64,000 bases of DNA from Litchfieldia sinesaloumensis (GCF_900156865.1 NZ_LT732529.1:885056-949055), one strand, 5' to 3'. Positions 52,196-62,388 are shown, numbered from the stretch's first letter. Notes: generated by a model not told the origin, from the letters alone. A program made the numbers and translations.

Positions 52196-53140
52196 TTGGG
52201 TAAATTGGCATTCGTTTTTCCAGGACAAGGTTCTCAAATTGTAGGAATGGGAAAGGAATTAGCAGACACTTCTGAAGTTGTTCAGCAAATCTTTACTAAA
52301 GCTGACAATGCTTTGGGTGAAGAACTTTCTTCACTGATTTTTAACGGTCCTCAGGAAACACTAACACTCACTGTGAACGCACAGCCATCACTATTAACAA
52401 CAAGTATAGCAATTCTTGAAAAATTCAAGGAGGCAAATCTTACACCTCAGTTCGTCGCGGGGCATAGTCTGGGTGAATACACAGCATTAGTTGCGGCTGG
52501 TGCACTGCGTTTCGAGGATGCGGTACGTACGGTTCGAAAACGTGGTGAATTCATGGAAGAGGCGGTTCCAGCAGGTCAAGGAACGATGGCAGCCATCCTC
52601 GGGATGAGCAGTGAAGATTTACAAGCAGTTACTGAAGAGATTTCCGGTTCCGGACACCCTGTTCAATTAGCAAATATTAATTGTCCAGGTCAGATTGTTA
52701 TTTCAGGTGCAGCTGAAGGGGTAAAACAGGCTTGTGAACTCGCTAAGGAGAAGGGGGCCAAGCGTGCAATTCCTCTTGAAGTTAGTGGACCATTTCATTC
52801 TATCTTAATGGAGCCTGCTGCTGAAAAGTTACGTTCGGTATTAGATCAGATTGACATTAATGACGCATCCATACCTGTAGTAGCAAATGTAAATGCAAAG
52901 TCTATGACTGGTTCTGATCAAATAAAAGAAAATTTAGTCAAACAATTATATTCTCCTGTTCTATGGGAAAATTCAATTCAGTTCATGCTTGACCAAGGCG
53001 TAGATACCTTTATTGAAATTGGTCCTGGTAAAGTCCTTTCAGGATTAATTAAAAAAGTAAATCGAAGAGTTGCAACATATGCAATTAGCGATACAGAAAC
53101 TCTTCAAGCAACAATCAATGCGTTAAAGGAGGGCAATTAA
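52196..53140 (+). CDS. fabD: Malonyl-CoA:ACP transacylase
   Basis: Moves malonyl from CoA to acyl carrier protein. TTG start at 52196 with TAGGGGGAA upstream; 314 residues (317 in B. subtilis). [16 protein letters not shown] begins the alpha/beta-hydrolase-like fold; the nucleophile is Ser91 in GHSLGEYTA. The catalytic His lies in [21 protein letters not shown] and [12 protein letters not shown] are further family blocks. It sits 12 bases after plsX and 1 base before fabG. By consuming malonyl-CoA it also lowers the FapR inducer. Confidence 0.98.
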   Translation: MGKLAFVFPGQGSQIVGMGKELADTSEVVQQIFTKADNALGEELSSLIFNGPQETLTLTVNAQPSLLTTSIAILEKFKEANLTPQFVAGHSLGEYTALVAAGALRFEDAVRTVRKRGEFMEEAVPAGQGTMAAILGMSSEDLQAVTEEISGSGHPVQLANINCPGQIVISGAAEGVKQACELAKEKGAKRAIPLEVSGPFHSILMEPAAEKLRSVLDQIDINDASIPVVANVNAKSMTGSDQIKENLVKQLYSPVLWENSIQFMLDQGVDTFIEIGPGKVLSGLIKKVNRRVATYAISDTETLQATINALKEGN

Positions 53141-53141
53141 T

Positions 53142-53882
53142 ATGTTAAATGGCAAAGTGGCATTGGTTACTGGTGCATCTCGTGGAATCGGGCGCACGAT
53201 TGCACTTGAATTAGCAAAAGCTGGTGCAAAGGTTGCAGTGAATTATTCTGGTAGTGAACAAAAAGCAAACGAAGTTGTAGATGAAATTAAAGCATTAGGA
53301 CAAGAAGCGGTTGCTATTCAGGCAAATGTATCTGATTCTGAATCAGTGACAAACATGGTAAAGGAAGTTATTTCTACTTTTGGTAGCCTTGATATACTCG
53401 TAAATAATGCCGGAATCACCCGAGATAATTTATTGATGAGGATGAAAGAAGAAGAGTGGGACGATGTTATTAATATAAACCTAAAAGGAGTATTCCTTTG
53501 TACAAAGGCTGTAACAAGACAAATGATGAAGCAGCGCTCTGGGAAAATTATTAACATTGCTTCAATTGTGGGTGTTAGTGGAAATCCAGGACAAGCTAAC
53601 TATGTTGCCGCAAAAGCCGGTGTTATCGGCCTAACAAAAACTGCAGCGAAGGAGTTAGCAAGCCGCAATATCAACGTGAATGCTGTAGCTCCAGGGTTTA
53701 TTACTACTGATATGACTGATAAATTGCCTGACGATGTTAAAAATGAAATGCTTAAGTTAATTCCTCTTGCAAGATTTGGTGATACAACAGATATCTCAGG
53801 AGCTGTATTATTCTTAGCCTCGGATAACAGTACTTATATGACTGGTCAAACATTACATATTGATGGTGGAATGGTGATGTAA
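53142..53882 (+). CDS. fabG: 3-oxoacyl-ACP reductase
   Basis: NADPH-dependent reductase of the fatty-acid elongation cycle; short-chain dehydrogenase family. 246 residues, same as B. subtilis. Cofactor motif TGASRGIG (10-17); NNAG (88-91); catalytic Ser141, Tyr154 and Lys158 in the [20 protein letters not shown] block. C-terminal [19 protein letters not shown] is typical. ATG at 53142 with GGAGGGCAA upstream. acpP follows with its own promoter. Confidence 0.98.
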   Translation: MLNGKVALVTGASRGIGRTIALELAKAGAKVAVNYSGSEQKANEVVDEIKALGQEAVAIQANVSDSESVTNMVKEVISTFGSLDILVNNAGITRDNLLMRMKEEEWDDVININLKGVFLCTKAVTRQMMKQRSGKIINIASIVGVSGNPGQANYVAAKAGVIGLTKTAAKELASRNINVNAVAPGFITTDMTDKLPDDVKNEMLKLIPLARFGDTTDISGAVLFLASDNSTYMTGQTLHIDGGMVM

Positions 53883-53949
53883 CTAGAAACTTATTGGTTT
53901 CTGTCATTAGTAACGAAATGAAAACTACAACCTTTTCTACTATAGGACC

Positions 53950-53979
53950 TTGCGCTTTCCTAGTAAAACCAAATATAAT
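53950..53979 (+). promoter_or_regulatory. Sigma-A promoter of acpP
   Basis: TTGCGC (53950-53955), 18-base spacer, perfect TATAAT (53974-53979). Confidence 0.7.
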
Positions 53980-54002
53980 ACTTTGAGGGGAGGTGAATGG
54001 AA

Positions 54003-54236
54003 ATGGCAGATGTTTTTGAGAGAATTACAAAAATCGTTGTTGACCGCTTAGGTGTTGAAGAATCAGCAGTAACTTTAGAAGCTTCTTTTAAAGATGACCT
54101 AGGAGCGGATTCATTAGACGTTGTTGAACTAGTTATGGAACTAGAAGATGAGTTTGATATGGAAATTTCAGATGATGAGGCTGAAAAGATTTCTACAGTT
54201 GGTGACGCTGTAAATTACATAAAAAGCCAGCTATAA
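54003..54236 (+). CDS. acpP: Acyl carrier protein
   Basis: Carries acyl chains on a phosphopantetheine arm. The ATG at 54003 is chosen over 53997 because the ribosome site AGGGGAGG (53987-53994) then has proper spacing and the product matches the 77-residue Bacillus protein. The attachment Ser37 lies in [16 protein letters not shown]. The protein is strongly acidic ([15 protein letters not shown]). It has its own promoter and terminator, giving a short abundant transcript. Confidence 0.98.
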   Translation: MADVFERITKIVVDRLGVEESAVTLEASFKDDLGADSLDVVELVMELEDEFDMEISDDEAEKISTVGDAVNYIKSQL

Positions 54237-54247
54237 TAATTCTTAAA

Positions 54248-54277
54248 GAAAAGTCCCGTTATTTAACGGGGCTTTCT
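54248..54277 (+). terminator. Terminator after acpP
   Basis: AAAGTCCCGTT pairs with AACGGGGCTTT (one G-T pair) across a short ATTT loop; the tail is only TTTCTC. Confidence 0.65.
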
Positions 54278-54294
54278 CAAGGTTTTAGCGCAGT

Positions 54295-54466
54295 CGTCTA
54301 GCTCTCATCAGGTCTAATAACCTTTGTCAAGAAAAGTCAAAGAGAAGAGCGACTTTTTTTGACAAAGAACATTAGCTTGTCGGGCTTTTACAGGACAAAG
54401 ATGTGCTGACGTCTACATTCGTCACAGGACGTAGACAATCCACTCTTATTGCGCCTGCGCTTTTCT
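54295..54466 (+). repeat. Dispersed intergenic repeat, copy D, in the rnc leader
   Basis: 172 bp filling most of the acpP-rnc gap. It begins CGTCTAGCTC, contains CTTGTCGGGCTTTTACAGG and ends GCGCCTGCGCTTTTCT. It is a different subfamily from copies A-C, sharing the GTCTAGCTC start and CTTTTCT end. Its end is 6 bases from the rnc ribosome site (GGAGGT, 54472-54477). Contains the 17-bp hairpin listed separately. Confidence 0.7.
54322..54367 (+). other. 17-bp hairpin in the leader of the RNase III gene
   Basis: CTTTGTCAAGAAAAGTC (54322-54338) pairs with GACTTTTTTTGACAAAG (54351-54367), 16 Watson-Crick pairs and one G-U, around a 12-base loop. Lies inside repeat copy D, about 120 bases before the rnc start. 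Confidence 0.8.
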
Positions 54467-54485
54467 AATTGGAGGTTAACGTAAG

Positions 54486-55217
54486 GTGAAGCGGATAAAT
54501 AAAGATAGAAGCAGTAGGGTCGTTTTAAAATTTAAGACGTTTCAGGAGCGACTTGGCATTGAGTTTCATGATGAGAGTCTTCTTATTCAAGCATTTACAC
54601 ATTCATCTTATGTGAATGAGCATCGAAAAAAGCCGCACGAAGACAATGAACGGCTCGAATTTTTAGGGGATGCTGTTTTAGAACTTACCATTTCCAAGTT
54701 TTTATTTAAAAAGTTTCCAATTATGAGTGAAGGTGAACTAACAAAGATGCGTGCAGCAATTGTGTGCGAACCATCTTTGGTAACATTTGCTAACGAACTA
54801 AAATTTGGAGAATTTGTTTTACTAGGAAAAGGTGAAGAAATGACCGGTGGTAGATCACGTCCAGCTTTACTTGCAGATGTATTTGAAGCTTTTATTGGGG
54901 CTTTGTATCTTGATAAAGGTTTAGAGGTTGTGAATCAGTTCTTAGATAAAACAGTTATTCCAAAAATTAATGCGGGTGCTTTTTCTCATGTGATGGATTA
55001 TAAAAGTCAACTGCAAGAACTAGTTCAGCGAGACGGAACTGGGATTATTGAGTATAAGGTCTTACAAGAAAAAGGACCAGCTCATAGTCGAGAATTCGTT
55101 TCAAGGGTTTCTCTAAATGGTGAGGAGCTAGGTACTGGTTCAGGAAGATCTAAAAAAGAAGCAGAGCAACATGCTGCAGAAATAGCTTTACAAAAGCTTA
55201 AGAATAAACAACAATAA
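54486..55217 (+). CDS. rnc: Ribonuclease III
   Basis: Double-strand-specific endoribonuclease that processes rRNA precursors and structured mRNAs. GTG start at 54486 with TTGGAGGTT upstream; 243 residues (249 in B. subtilis). The catalytic domain has the signature [16 protein letters not shown], with Glu and Asp metal ligands, and [16 protein letters not shown]. The C-terminal dsRNA-binding domain starts near residue 168 ([33 protein letters not shown]). Precedes smc and ftsY, as in B. subtilis. Confidence 0.98.
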   Translation: MKRINKDRSSRVVLKFKTFQERLGIEFHDESLLIQAFTHSSYVNEHRKKPHEDNERLEFLGDAVLELTISKFLFKKFPIMSEGELTKMRAAIVCEPSLVTFANELKFGEFVLLGKGEEMTGGRSRPALLADVFEAFIGALYLDKGLEVVNQFLDKTVIPKINAGAFSHVMDYKSQLQELVQRDGTGIIEYKVLQEKGPAHSREFVSRVSLNGEELGTGSGRSKKEAEQHAAEIALQKLKNKQQ

Positions 55218-55218
55218 A

Positions 55219-55253
55219 CAGAAGCCCCACGAATCCGTGGGGTTCTATTTTTG
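55219..55253 (+). terminator. Intrinsic terminator after rnc
   Basis: AGAAGCCCCACG pairs with CGTGGGGTTCT (one bulge) across a 4-base loop, then ATTTTTG. Confidence 0.85.
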
Positions 55254-55343
55254 ACTTTTTAGTTATGGTATAAAAAGTAATCCCGAACGAAACTAGTTTG
55301 TGATAAAATATGTAAGACTTAATTACAATTGAGGGGGAAGTTT

Positions 55344-58300
55344 ATGTTCCTCAAACGTTTAGATATAGTAGGATTTAAATCGTTTGCTGAAAGAATAGCG
55401 GTAGATTTTGTACCAGGTGTAACGGCTGTCGTTGGCCCGAACGGTAGTGGGAAAAGTAATATTACTGATGGAATCCGATGGGTTCTTGGGGAACAGTCCG
55501 CAAAATCTTTGCGTGGAACGAAAATGGAAGACATCATTTTCGCAGGAAGTGACAGCCGTAAAGCATTAAATGTGGCTGAAGTAACCTTAACTTTAGATAA
55601 TGAGGATCATTTTTTACCTATCGATTATCATGAAGTAAGTGTAACAAGACGTGTATATCGTTCAGGTGAAAGTGAATTTTATATAAATAAACAATCATGC
55701 CGATTAAAGGATATTGTTGATTTATTTATGGATTCAGGACTTGGTCGAGAAGCATTTTCGATAATAAGCCAAGGGAAAGTGGAAGAGATTCTTAGCAGCA
55801 AAGCCGAAGAACGAAGAAGTATCTTTGAAGAAGCTGCAGGAGTGTTAAAGTATAAAACTCGTAAGAAAAAAGCAGAGTATAAACTTGCAGAAACACAGGA
55901 AAACTTAAACCGAGTTAATGATATTATTCACGAACTTGAATCTCAAATAGAACCATTGCAGATACAATCATCGATTGCAAAGGACTATCTTGCAAAAAAA
56001 GAAGAGCTTGAGAAAATTGAAGTTGGCTTAACGGTGTTTGAAATTGAAGATCTTCACGAAGAATGGGAGAAATTTTCAAAACTTGTTGAAGAGCATAAGG
56101 AACAGGAACTTGCTTTAAATACACAACTTCAACGTAAAGAAGCAAAAATTGAAGAACTTCGAACAGGTATTGAATCTACAGATGCGTCGATACACGAACT
56201 ACAACATCATTTATTGAGAACTAGTGAAGAGCTTGAAAAGTTAGAAGGTAGAAAAGAAGTTTTAAAGGAACGGAAAAAAAATTCAACACAAAATAAAAGT
56301 CAGCTTGAAAATTCTATTCTTGAATTATCACAAAAGCTGGAAATCGTAACGAATACTAAGCAAATAGAACAATTAGAATTATCAAAGTTAGTTGAGGAAG
56401 TTAAAGAACTTGAATTACAGTTAAAAGAAAAGCAAACTTTGCTAGCTTCGTATGACCAAAACATTGAAGAAAAAATTGAACAACTAAAAAGCGATTATTT
56501 TGATTTGCTTAATAAGCAGGCATCTTACCGAAATGAAAATACTTATATCAAGGAACAGATATCACAGCAAAAGTCGAAGATAAATCGTCTGGATGAATCA
56601 AACCAAAAGTATTTAACGGAGCGCAAGGAGATTCTTAATGAAAAAGTACGTCTCCAGACAAAGCTTTCTGTTATTGAACAAGAGATAAATAACCAAATTG
56701 GATCTTTTAGAGAGTTACAAACAAAACTTGAAAATAGTAAGAAAAATTATCAGAAGCAAGAAAGCATGCTCTATCAAGCATATCAATACCTTCAACAGAC
56801 AAAGTCAAGAAAAGAAATGCTTGAAGAGATGCAGGATGATTATTCCGGGTTCTTTCAGGGAGTAAAAGAGGTTCTAAAAGCTAGAAATGACCAACTTGAA
56901 GGTATTGAAGGTGCTATTGCTGAACTTATTCATGTTCCTAAGGAATATGAGACTGCGATTGAAATTGCTCTTGGTGCAGCCACACAACACATCGTTGTGG
57001 ACAATGAAAAAAATGCAAGAGCTGCCATTCAATATCTAAAGAAACACTCTTATGGACGAGCAACATTTTTACCAATGAACGTCATTAAAGAACGTTCAAT
57101 AAGTGCAACCCAACTAGTCGCCATTAAAGGACATCAATCATTCATCGGATTAGCCTCAGAATTGATAACCTTTGAAAGTAAGTACAGTTCGATAATCTCG
57201 AACTTATTAGGAACTATTCTGATTACAACAGATTTAAAGGGTGCAAATGAACTGGCATCACTCATAGGTCATAGGTATCGAATTGTTACACTTGATGGTG
57301 ATGTCGTCAATCCGGGAGGTTCAATGACTGGTGGTGCAGTTAAGCAGAAATCAAATTCACTACTTAGCCGTGGTAGGGAGCTTGAGGCAATAACTGTGAA
57401 GTTTGCTGAAATGGAAACAAAAACCGCTGAACTTGAAAAGAATGTGAAGAGCAAGAAAAAACAGATATCCGAGCAGGAAGAGTTGTTGGAGAATCTGCGA
57501 CAGTTGGGAGAAACTTTACGACTAAAAGAACAAACTGTTAAAGGTGAATATCGGGAAGTTGTATTGAAAGAGCGAAATGTGAATGAGCATCTAGAGCTTT
57601 ATGATGATGAGAAGAACCAATACTTGGTAGATGAAGATAAAATGACAGCTAGGTTAAATGAATTGCAACAGGAGCTAACTGTGCTTGAGAATGAGCTCCA
57701 AACTCTAGATACAACCATCACTCAGCTCAATTCACAAAAGTCAGTACAACAGACTTCTCGTGAAACGGTCCAAGCAGAAATTACCGATCAAAAAGTAATT
57801 TTAGCTAGGAAAAAACAAGCACTCGAACACCAACAGGAGAAAATGAACCGATTAGAAGAAGAGTATAATGATGGCTTTGCTAGACTCACAGATTTGAAAG
57901 AGGATTTAGCCCTTCTCGATAGTGAAATGACTAGTAGTAATTCTGGAGAATTAGAACTTGAAGAGGCATCGAAGAAGAAGCTGCATGACAAAAATGAAAC
58001 AGTCCAAATGATTAGCAACAAACGAGAGTATCGCCTCCAGCTACAAATGACACTAGAAGACCTTGAAAGAGATTTGAAAGAATCCAGACGTCAGTATAAA
58101 CAACTTGTTGACATTCTCCAGGACGAAGAAGTTAAGGTGAATCGTTTGGATGTAGAACTTGAAAATTGTCTAACACATCTTCGCGAGGAATATATGTTAA
58201 CTTATGAGGCTGCAAAGGAACAATATCCGCTTCAAATTGAAGTTTCCGAAGCAAGAAAGAGAGTAAAATTAATAAAACTTGCAATCGAGGAACTAGGTAC

Positions 58301-58913
58301 AGTAAACCTCGGAGCGATTGATGAGTATGATAGGGTTTCAGAAAGATTTACATTCTTAAGTGAACAACAAAATGACCTACAAGAAGCAAAGGATACGTTA
58401 TTTCAGGTAATTGATGAAATGGATGACGAAATGAAAAAGCGTTTTGAAACTACTTTTACAAGTATTCGTTCCCATTTCGAATCGGTTTTTCAAGCACTCT
58501 TTGGTGGTGGACGAGCAGACCTTCGTCTTACTGATCCAAATGATCTACTAAATACAGGGGTTGAGATTGTTGCCCAGCCTCCGGGCAAAAAACTCCAAAA
58601 TCTAGGGCTTCTATCTGGTGGTGAACGTGCATTAACAGCAATTGCATTACTATTCTCAATCCTTAAAGTACGCCCGGTTCCATTCTGTGTACTTGACGAG
58701 GTGGAAGCAGCACTCGATGAAGCTAATGTGTTTCGTTTCGCCCAATATTTAAAAAATTATAGCCATGAAACACAATTTATTGTGATTACCCATCGTAAGG
58801 GTACTATGGAAGAGGCGGATGTATTGTATGGAGTGACTATGCAAGAGTCAGGGGTTTCAAAACTAGTGTCCGTACGTCTAGAAGATACAAAAGAATTGGT
58901 AACGCAGAATTAG
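55344..58913 (+). CDS. smc: Chromosome segregation ATPase Smc
   Basis: SMC condensin subunit that organises and segregates the chromosome with ScpA/ScpB. The ATG at 55344 follows GAGGGGGAAG and gives FLKRLDIVGFKSFAERI; an in-frame start at 55329 lies upstream of that ribosome site. 1189 residues (1186 in B. subtilis). Walker A GPNGSGKSN (31-39); coiled coils about 170-500 and 680-1020; hinge between, with VVNPGGSMTGGAV. C-terminal signature LLSGGERALTAIALLFS and Walker B VLDEVEAALDEAN. Confidence 0.98.
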   Translation: MFLKRLDIVGFKSFAERIAVDFVPGVTAVVGPNGSGKSNITDGIRWVLGEQSAKSLRGTKMEDIIFAGSDSRKALNVAEVTLTLDNEDHFLPIDYHEVSVTRRVYRSGESEFYINKQSCRLKDIVDLFMDSGLGREAFSIISQGKVEEILSSKAEERRSIFEEAAGVLKYKTRKKKAEYKLAETQENLNRVNDIIHELESQIEPLQIQSSIAKDYLAKKEELEKIEVGLTVFEIEDLHEEWEKFSKLVEEHKEQELALNTQLQRKEAKIEELRTGIESTDASIHELQHHLLRTSEELEKLEGRKEVLKERKKNSTQNKSQLENSILELSQKLEIVTNTKQIEQLELSKLVEEVKELELQLKEKQTLLASYDQNIEEKIEQLKSDYFDLLNKQASYRNENTYIKEQISQQKSKINRLDESNQKYLTERKEILNEKVRLQTKLSVIEQEINNQIGSFRELQTKLENSKKNYQKQESMLYQAYQYLQQTKSRKEMLEEMQDDYSGFFQGVKEVLKARNDQLEGIEGAIAELIHVPKEYETAIEIALGAATQHIVVDNEKNARAAIQYLKKHSYGRATFLPMNVIKERSISATQLVAIKGHQSFIGLASELITFESKYSSIISNLLGTILITTDLKGANELASLIGHRYRIVTLDGDVVNPGGSMTGGAVKQKSNSLLSRGRELEAITVKFAEMETKTAELEKNVKSKKKQISEQEELLENLRQLGETLRLKEQTVKGEYREVVLKERNVNEHLELYDDEKNQYLVDEDKMTARLNELQQELTVLENELQTLDTTITQLNSQKSVQQTSRETVQAEITDQKVILARKKQALEHQQEKMNRLEEEYNDGFARLTDLKEDLALLDSEMTSSNSGELELEEASKKKLHDKNETVQMISNKREYRLQLQMTLEDLERDLKESRRQYKQLVDILQDEEVKVNRLDVELENCLTHLREEYMLTYEAAKEQYPLQIEVSEARKRVKLIKLAIEELGTVNLGAIDEYDRVSERFTFLSEQQNDLQEAKDTLFQVIDEMDDEMKKRFETTFTSIRSHFESVFQALFGGGRADLRLTDPNDLLNTGVEIVAQPPGKKLQNLGLLSGGERALTAIALLFSILKVRPVPFCVLDEVEAALDEANVFRFAQYLKNYSHETQFIVITHRKGTMEEADVLYGVTMQESGVSKLVSVRLEDTKELVTQN

Positions 58914-58930
58914 ATTGAAAGGGGATTAAC

Positions 58931-59920
58931 ATGAGTTTTTTTAAGAAATTAAAAGATAAAATTACAAATCAGGCCGATGCAGTTACAGAAAAATTTAAAG
59001 ATGGTTTATCAAAAACCCGTAATTCTTTTTCGGAACGAGTGAATGATTTAGTAGCACGTTACCGGAAAGTAGATGAGGACTTTTTTGAAGAACTTGAAGA
59101 AATTTTAATTGCTGCCGATGTCGGTGTTTCTACAGTGATGGAACTCATTGACGAACTTAAGATGGAAGTTAAAAAGAGAAACATTCAGGACACAAGAGAA
59201 GTTCAAAGTGTTATATCTGAAAAGCTTGTTGAAATTTACCAAGGGGGCGATGAAAAATCTCCAAAGCTTAATATTCAAGAGGATGGACTTACAGTCATTT
59301 TAGTAGTGGGTGTAAACGGTGTTGGGAAAACAACATCCATTGGAAAAATCGCAAACCGTCTTAAGAGTGAAGGGAAGTCTGTCTTATTAGCTGCGGGAGA
59401 TACTTTCCGTGCTGGTGCGATTCAACAACTTGAAGTGTGGGGAGATCGTGTTGGTGTAGAGACAATCAAACAATCAGAGGGATCGGACCCTGCAGCTGTA
59501 ATGTATGATGCGGTACAGGCAGCGAAGTCTCGAAATGTTGATGTATTAATTTGTGATACTGCGGGCCGCCTTCAAAACAAAGTGAACCTAATGAAAGAGC
59601 TTGAAAAAGTAAAACGAGTGATTGAACGTGAATTACCAGGTGCACCTCATGAGGTCCTACTAGTTTTAGATGCAACTACTGGACAAAATGCCTTAACACA
59701 AGCGAAAACATTTTCTGCGGCCACAGATGTAACGGGAATTGTTTTAACGAAATTAGATGGAACAGCTAAAGGTGGTATCGTCCTTGCAATCCGAAATGAG
59801 TTGAACATTCCTGTAAAACTAGTAGGACTCGGAGAAAAAGTTGATGACCTGCAAGAATTTGATGCACAAAACTATGTTTACGGCTTATTTGCAGACATCG
59901 TCGAAAAAACAGAAGAATAA
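58931..59920 (+). CDS. ftsY: FtsY, signal recognition particle receptor
   Basis: SRP receptor GTPase that docks Ffh-ribosome complexes at the membrane. 329 residues, same as B. subtilis. A short basic N-terminal helix (FFKKLKDKITNQA) replaces the long acidic A-domain of E. coli. NG domain: G1 GVNGVGKTTS (127-136), DTFRAGAIQQLEVW, CDTAGRLQNKVNLM, TKLDGTAKGG, and closing GLGEKVDDLQEF. ATG at 58931 with GAAAGGGGAT, 17 bases after smc. Ends at a strong terminator; ffh follows after ylxM. Confidence 0.98.
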   Translation: MSFFKKLKDKITNQADAVTEKFKDGLSKTRNSFSERVNDLVARYRKVDEDFFEELEEILIAADVGVSTVMELIDELKMEVKKRNIQDTREVQSVISEKLVEIYQGGDEKSPKLNIQEDGLTVILVVGVNGVGKTTSIGKIANRLKSEGKSVLLAAGDTFRAGAIQQLEVWGDRVGVETIKQSEGSDPAAVMYDAVQAAKSRNVDVLICDTAGRLQNKVNLMKELEKVKRVIERELPGAPHEVLLVLDATTGQNALTQAKTFSAATDVTGIVLTKLDGTAKGGIVLAIRNELNIPVKLVGLGEKVDDLQEFDAQNYVYGLFADIVEKTEE

Positions 59921-59927
59921 ACCAATC

Positions 59928-59957
59928 CAAAAAGAGCCTGCGTAACGGGCTCTTTTT
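59928..59957 (+). terminator. Intrinsic terminator after ftsY
   Basis: AAAAAGAGCC pairs with GGCTCTTTTT across a 9-base loop; also reads as a hairpin on the minus strand. Confidence 0.9.
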
Positions 59958-59974
59958 AAGTAAAGTAAATTGAC

Positions 59975-60006
59975 TTGACAAGCTAGTAGCGATTAGTTAA
60001 ACTAAT
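59975..60006 (+). promoter_or_regulatory. Sigma-A promoter of ylxM-ffh with overlapping dyad
   Basis: TTGACA (59975-59980), 17-base spacer, TAAACT (59998-60003). The dyad ATTAGTT-A-AACTAAT (59992-60006) covers the -10, a position suited to an operator. Confidence 0.82.
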
Positions 60007-60045
60007 AACTTGTAAAGGTATTTCACTTAACAAGGGGGAGATACT

Positions 60046-60375
60046 ATGCTTGAAAAAACAACGAGAATGAACTATCTCTATGATTTCTATCAATCGTTGT
60101 TAACACCAAAGCAAAGAAATTATATGTCTTTATATTACTTAGATGACTTTTCCCTTGGTGAAATAGCAGAGGAGTATAAGATTAGTCGTCAAGCTGTCTA
60201 TGACAATATCAAGCGTACAGAGACCATGCTTGAAGAGTATGAAGAAAAACTGTTACTATTTCAAAAGTTTCAAGAGCGAAGAGAACTGATCACTGAGCTA
60301 AAACAGCTTTCTCAAGAATATGAGAATAGCACTAGGCTTCAAAATGTGATACAGTTGCTTGAGAAATTAGAATAG
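60046..60375 (+). CDS. ylxM: YlxM, UPF0122 helix-turn-helix protein
   Basis: 109-residue protein with a sigma-70 region-4-like helix-turn-helix ([21 protein letters not shown], about residues 42-62) followed by a long charged helix. In streptococci YlxM has been reported to contact SRP components; in Bacillus its role is unclear. [26 protein letters not shown] is the conserved N-terminal block. ATG at 60046 with AAGGGGGAG upstream. Always placed just before ffh, 13 bases here. A DNA-binding role is suggested by the fold but not shown. Confidence 0.93.
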   Translation: MLEKTTRMNYLYDFYQSLLTPKQRNYMSLYYLDDFSLGEIAEEYKISRQAVYDNIKRTETMLEEYEEKLLLFQKFQERRELITELKQLSQEYENSTRLQNVIQLLEKLE

Positions 60376-60388
60376 GGGGCGGTGAGAA

Positions 60389-61729
60389 ATGGCATTTGAA
60401 GGGTTATCCGAACGACTGCAAGGTACACTGCAGAAAATTCGTGGTAAAGGAAAAGTATCTGAATCCGATGTAAAAGAAATGATGCGCGAAGTTCGTCTTG
60501 CATTGCTCGAGGCTGATGTTAATTTCAAAGTTGTTAAGGACTTTGTAAAGCGTGTTAGTGAAAGAGCTGTCGGACAGGAAGTAATGAAAAGCTTAACACC
60601 TGGACAACAAGTTATTAAAGTCGTTCAGGATGAACTTACCACACTTATGGGTGGTGAGCAAAGTAAACTTGCAGTTGCCAAAAGACCACCAACGGTTATC
60701 ATGATGGTTGGTTTACAAGGTGCTGGTAAAACAACAACTACTGGTAAGCTTGCAAATCTATTACGAAAAAAACATAATCGTAAACCACTTCTTGTGGCGG
60801 CTGATATTTATCGTCCAGCAGCGATTGACCAATTGCAGACTTTGGGAAAACAGCTTAATATGCCTGTTTTTTCTCTTGGGGATCAGGTTAGTCCTGTTGA
60901 GATTGCAAAACAAGCCATCGAAAAGGCTAAGGAAGACCATCATGATTATGTCTTAATTGATACAGCTGGTCGTTTGCACATCGACGAAGAGCTGATGGAC
61001 GAGCTTAAGCAAGTTAAGGAAGTCACAAAACCTGATGAAATCTTTCTTGTTGTTGACGCAATGACAGGACAGGATGCAGTTAATGTGGCACAAAGCTTCA
61101 ATGATTTACTTGGTTTAACTGGCGTTGTTTTAACAAAGCTTGACGGTGACACCCGAGGTGGTGCTGCATTATCAGTCAAGGCAGTTACAAATACTCCAAT
61201 TAAATTTGTAGGTCTTGGTGAAAAGTTAGATGCGATTGAAGCATTTCATCCGGAACGGATGGCTTCCCGTATACTAGGGATGGGTGATGTACTTTCTCTA
61301 ATTGAGAAAGCACAAGCATCAGTTGATGAGGACAAAGCAAAAGAGCTGGAAAAGAAGTTCAAGACAATGTCCTTTACATTTGATGATTTTCTCGAGCAAT
61401 TAGCTCAGGTACGTAAGATGGGTCCGCTTGATGAGATTCTTGGTATGCTACCGGGTGCTAATAAAATGAAAGGCCTTAAGAATGTTCAGGTTGATGATAA
61501 ACAAATTGGTCATGTCGAAGCAATAATAAAATCCATGACCAAAGTTGAAAGAGAACAACCTGAAATCATCAATTCAAGTCGCAAAAAACGGATTGCAAAA
61601 GGTAGCGGTCGAACTGTCCAAGAAGTAAACCGTCTCTTGAAGCAATTTGAAGACATGAAGAAAATGATGAAGCAAATGTCGAACATGTCAAAAGGTAAGA
61701 AAAAAGGATTTAAATTTCCTTTTATGTAA
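60389..61729 (+). CDS. ffh: Ffh, signal recognition particle GTPase
   Basis: SRP protein subunit that binds signal sequences and 4.5S/scRNA. 446 residues. NG domain with GLQGAGKTTT (108-117), DIYRPAAIDQLQ, DTAGRLHIDEELM, TKLDGDTRGGAAL and GLGEKLDAIEAFHP. The C-terminal M domain (from about 295) is Met-rich, with KRIAKGSGRTVQEVNRLLKQF for RNA binding and DMKKMMKQMSNMSKGKKKG at the end. ATG at 60389 with AGGGGGCGG upstream. The SRP RNA gene is not in the window. Confidence 0.98.
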   Translation: MAFEGLSERLQGTLQKIRGKGKVSESDVKEMMREVRLALLEADVNFKVVKDFVKRVSERAVGQEVMKSLTPGQQVIKVVQDELTTLMGGEQSKLAVAKRPPTVIMMVGLQGAGKTTTTGKLANLLRKKHNRKPLLVAADIYRPAAIDQLQTLGKQLNMPVFSLGDQVSPVEIAKQAIEKAKEDHHDYVLIDTAGRLHIDEELMDELKQVKEVTKPDEIFLVVDAMTGQDAVNVAQSFNDLLGLTGVVLTKLDGDTRGGAALSVKAVTNTPIKFVGLGEKLDAIEAFHPERMASRILGMGDVLSLIEKAQASVDEDKAKELEKKFKTMSFTFDDFLEQLAQVRKMGPLDEILGMLPGANKMKGLKNVQVDDKQIGHVEAIIKSMTKVEREQPEIINSSRKKRIAKGSGRTVQEVNRLLKQFEDMKKMMKQMSNMSKGKKKGFKFPFM

Positions 61730-61799
61730 GAAAAGGCATGAATTTTCTTTAAGGAAACGTAGTAATAATAACCATTTAACTGATGTAAAGAAAAAACAC

Positions 61800-62138
<339 letters not shown>

Positions 62139-62139
<1 letters not shown>

Positions 62140-62384
62140 TGGGTAACCTACAGATGAAAGAGTTAATTAAAACAATCGTACAGCCGCTTGTTGATCACCC
62201 TGAAGAAGTTGAAGTAACTGAGACTTCTGATAATCGTAACATCACCTATTTACTTAGTGTGAATAAGGAAGATATGGGTAAGGTTATCGGGAAACAAGGT
62301 CGTGTTATTAAGGCGATTAGAACTGTTGTCTACGCAGCAGGGACAGGACATGATAAACGAATTCATCTAGAAATTAACGAATAG
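62139..62384 (+). CDS. khpA: KhpA (YlqC), KH-domain RNA-binding protein
   Basis: 81-residue single KH-domain protein. In streptococci and Bacillus KhpA pairs with KhpB/Jag and affects cell elongation and RNA binding. The KH core is VNKEDMGKVIGKQGRVIKAIR, with the GKQG loop. ATG at 62139 (TAATG with the rpsP stop) is kept because the length then matches B. subtilis and translation can be coupled; ATG at 62154 (76 residues) is an alternative. Followed by a strong hairpin that would reduce transcription into ylqD. Confidence 0.93.
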
Positions 62385-62388
62385 CAAT

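Noticed and set aside
61728-61752. Terminator after ffh
   Set aside because: AAGAAAA / TTTTCTT is an all-A/T stem with an 8-base loop; too weak to call.
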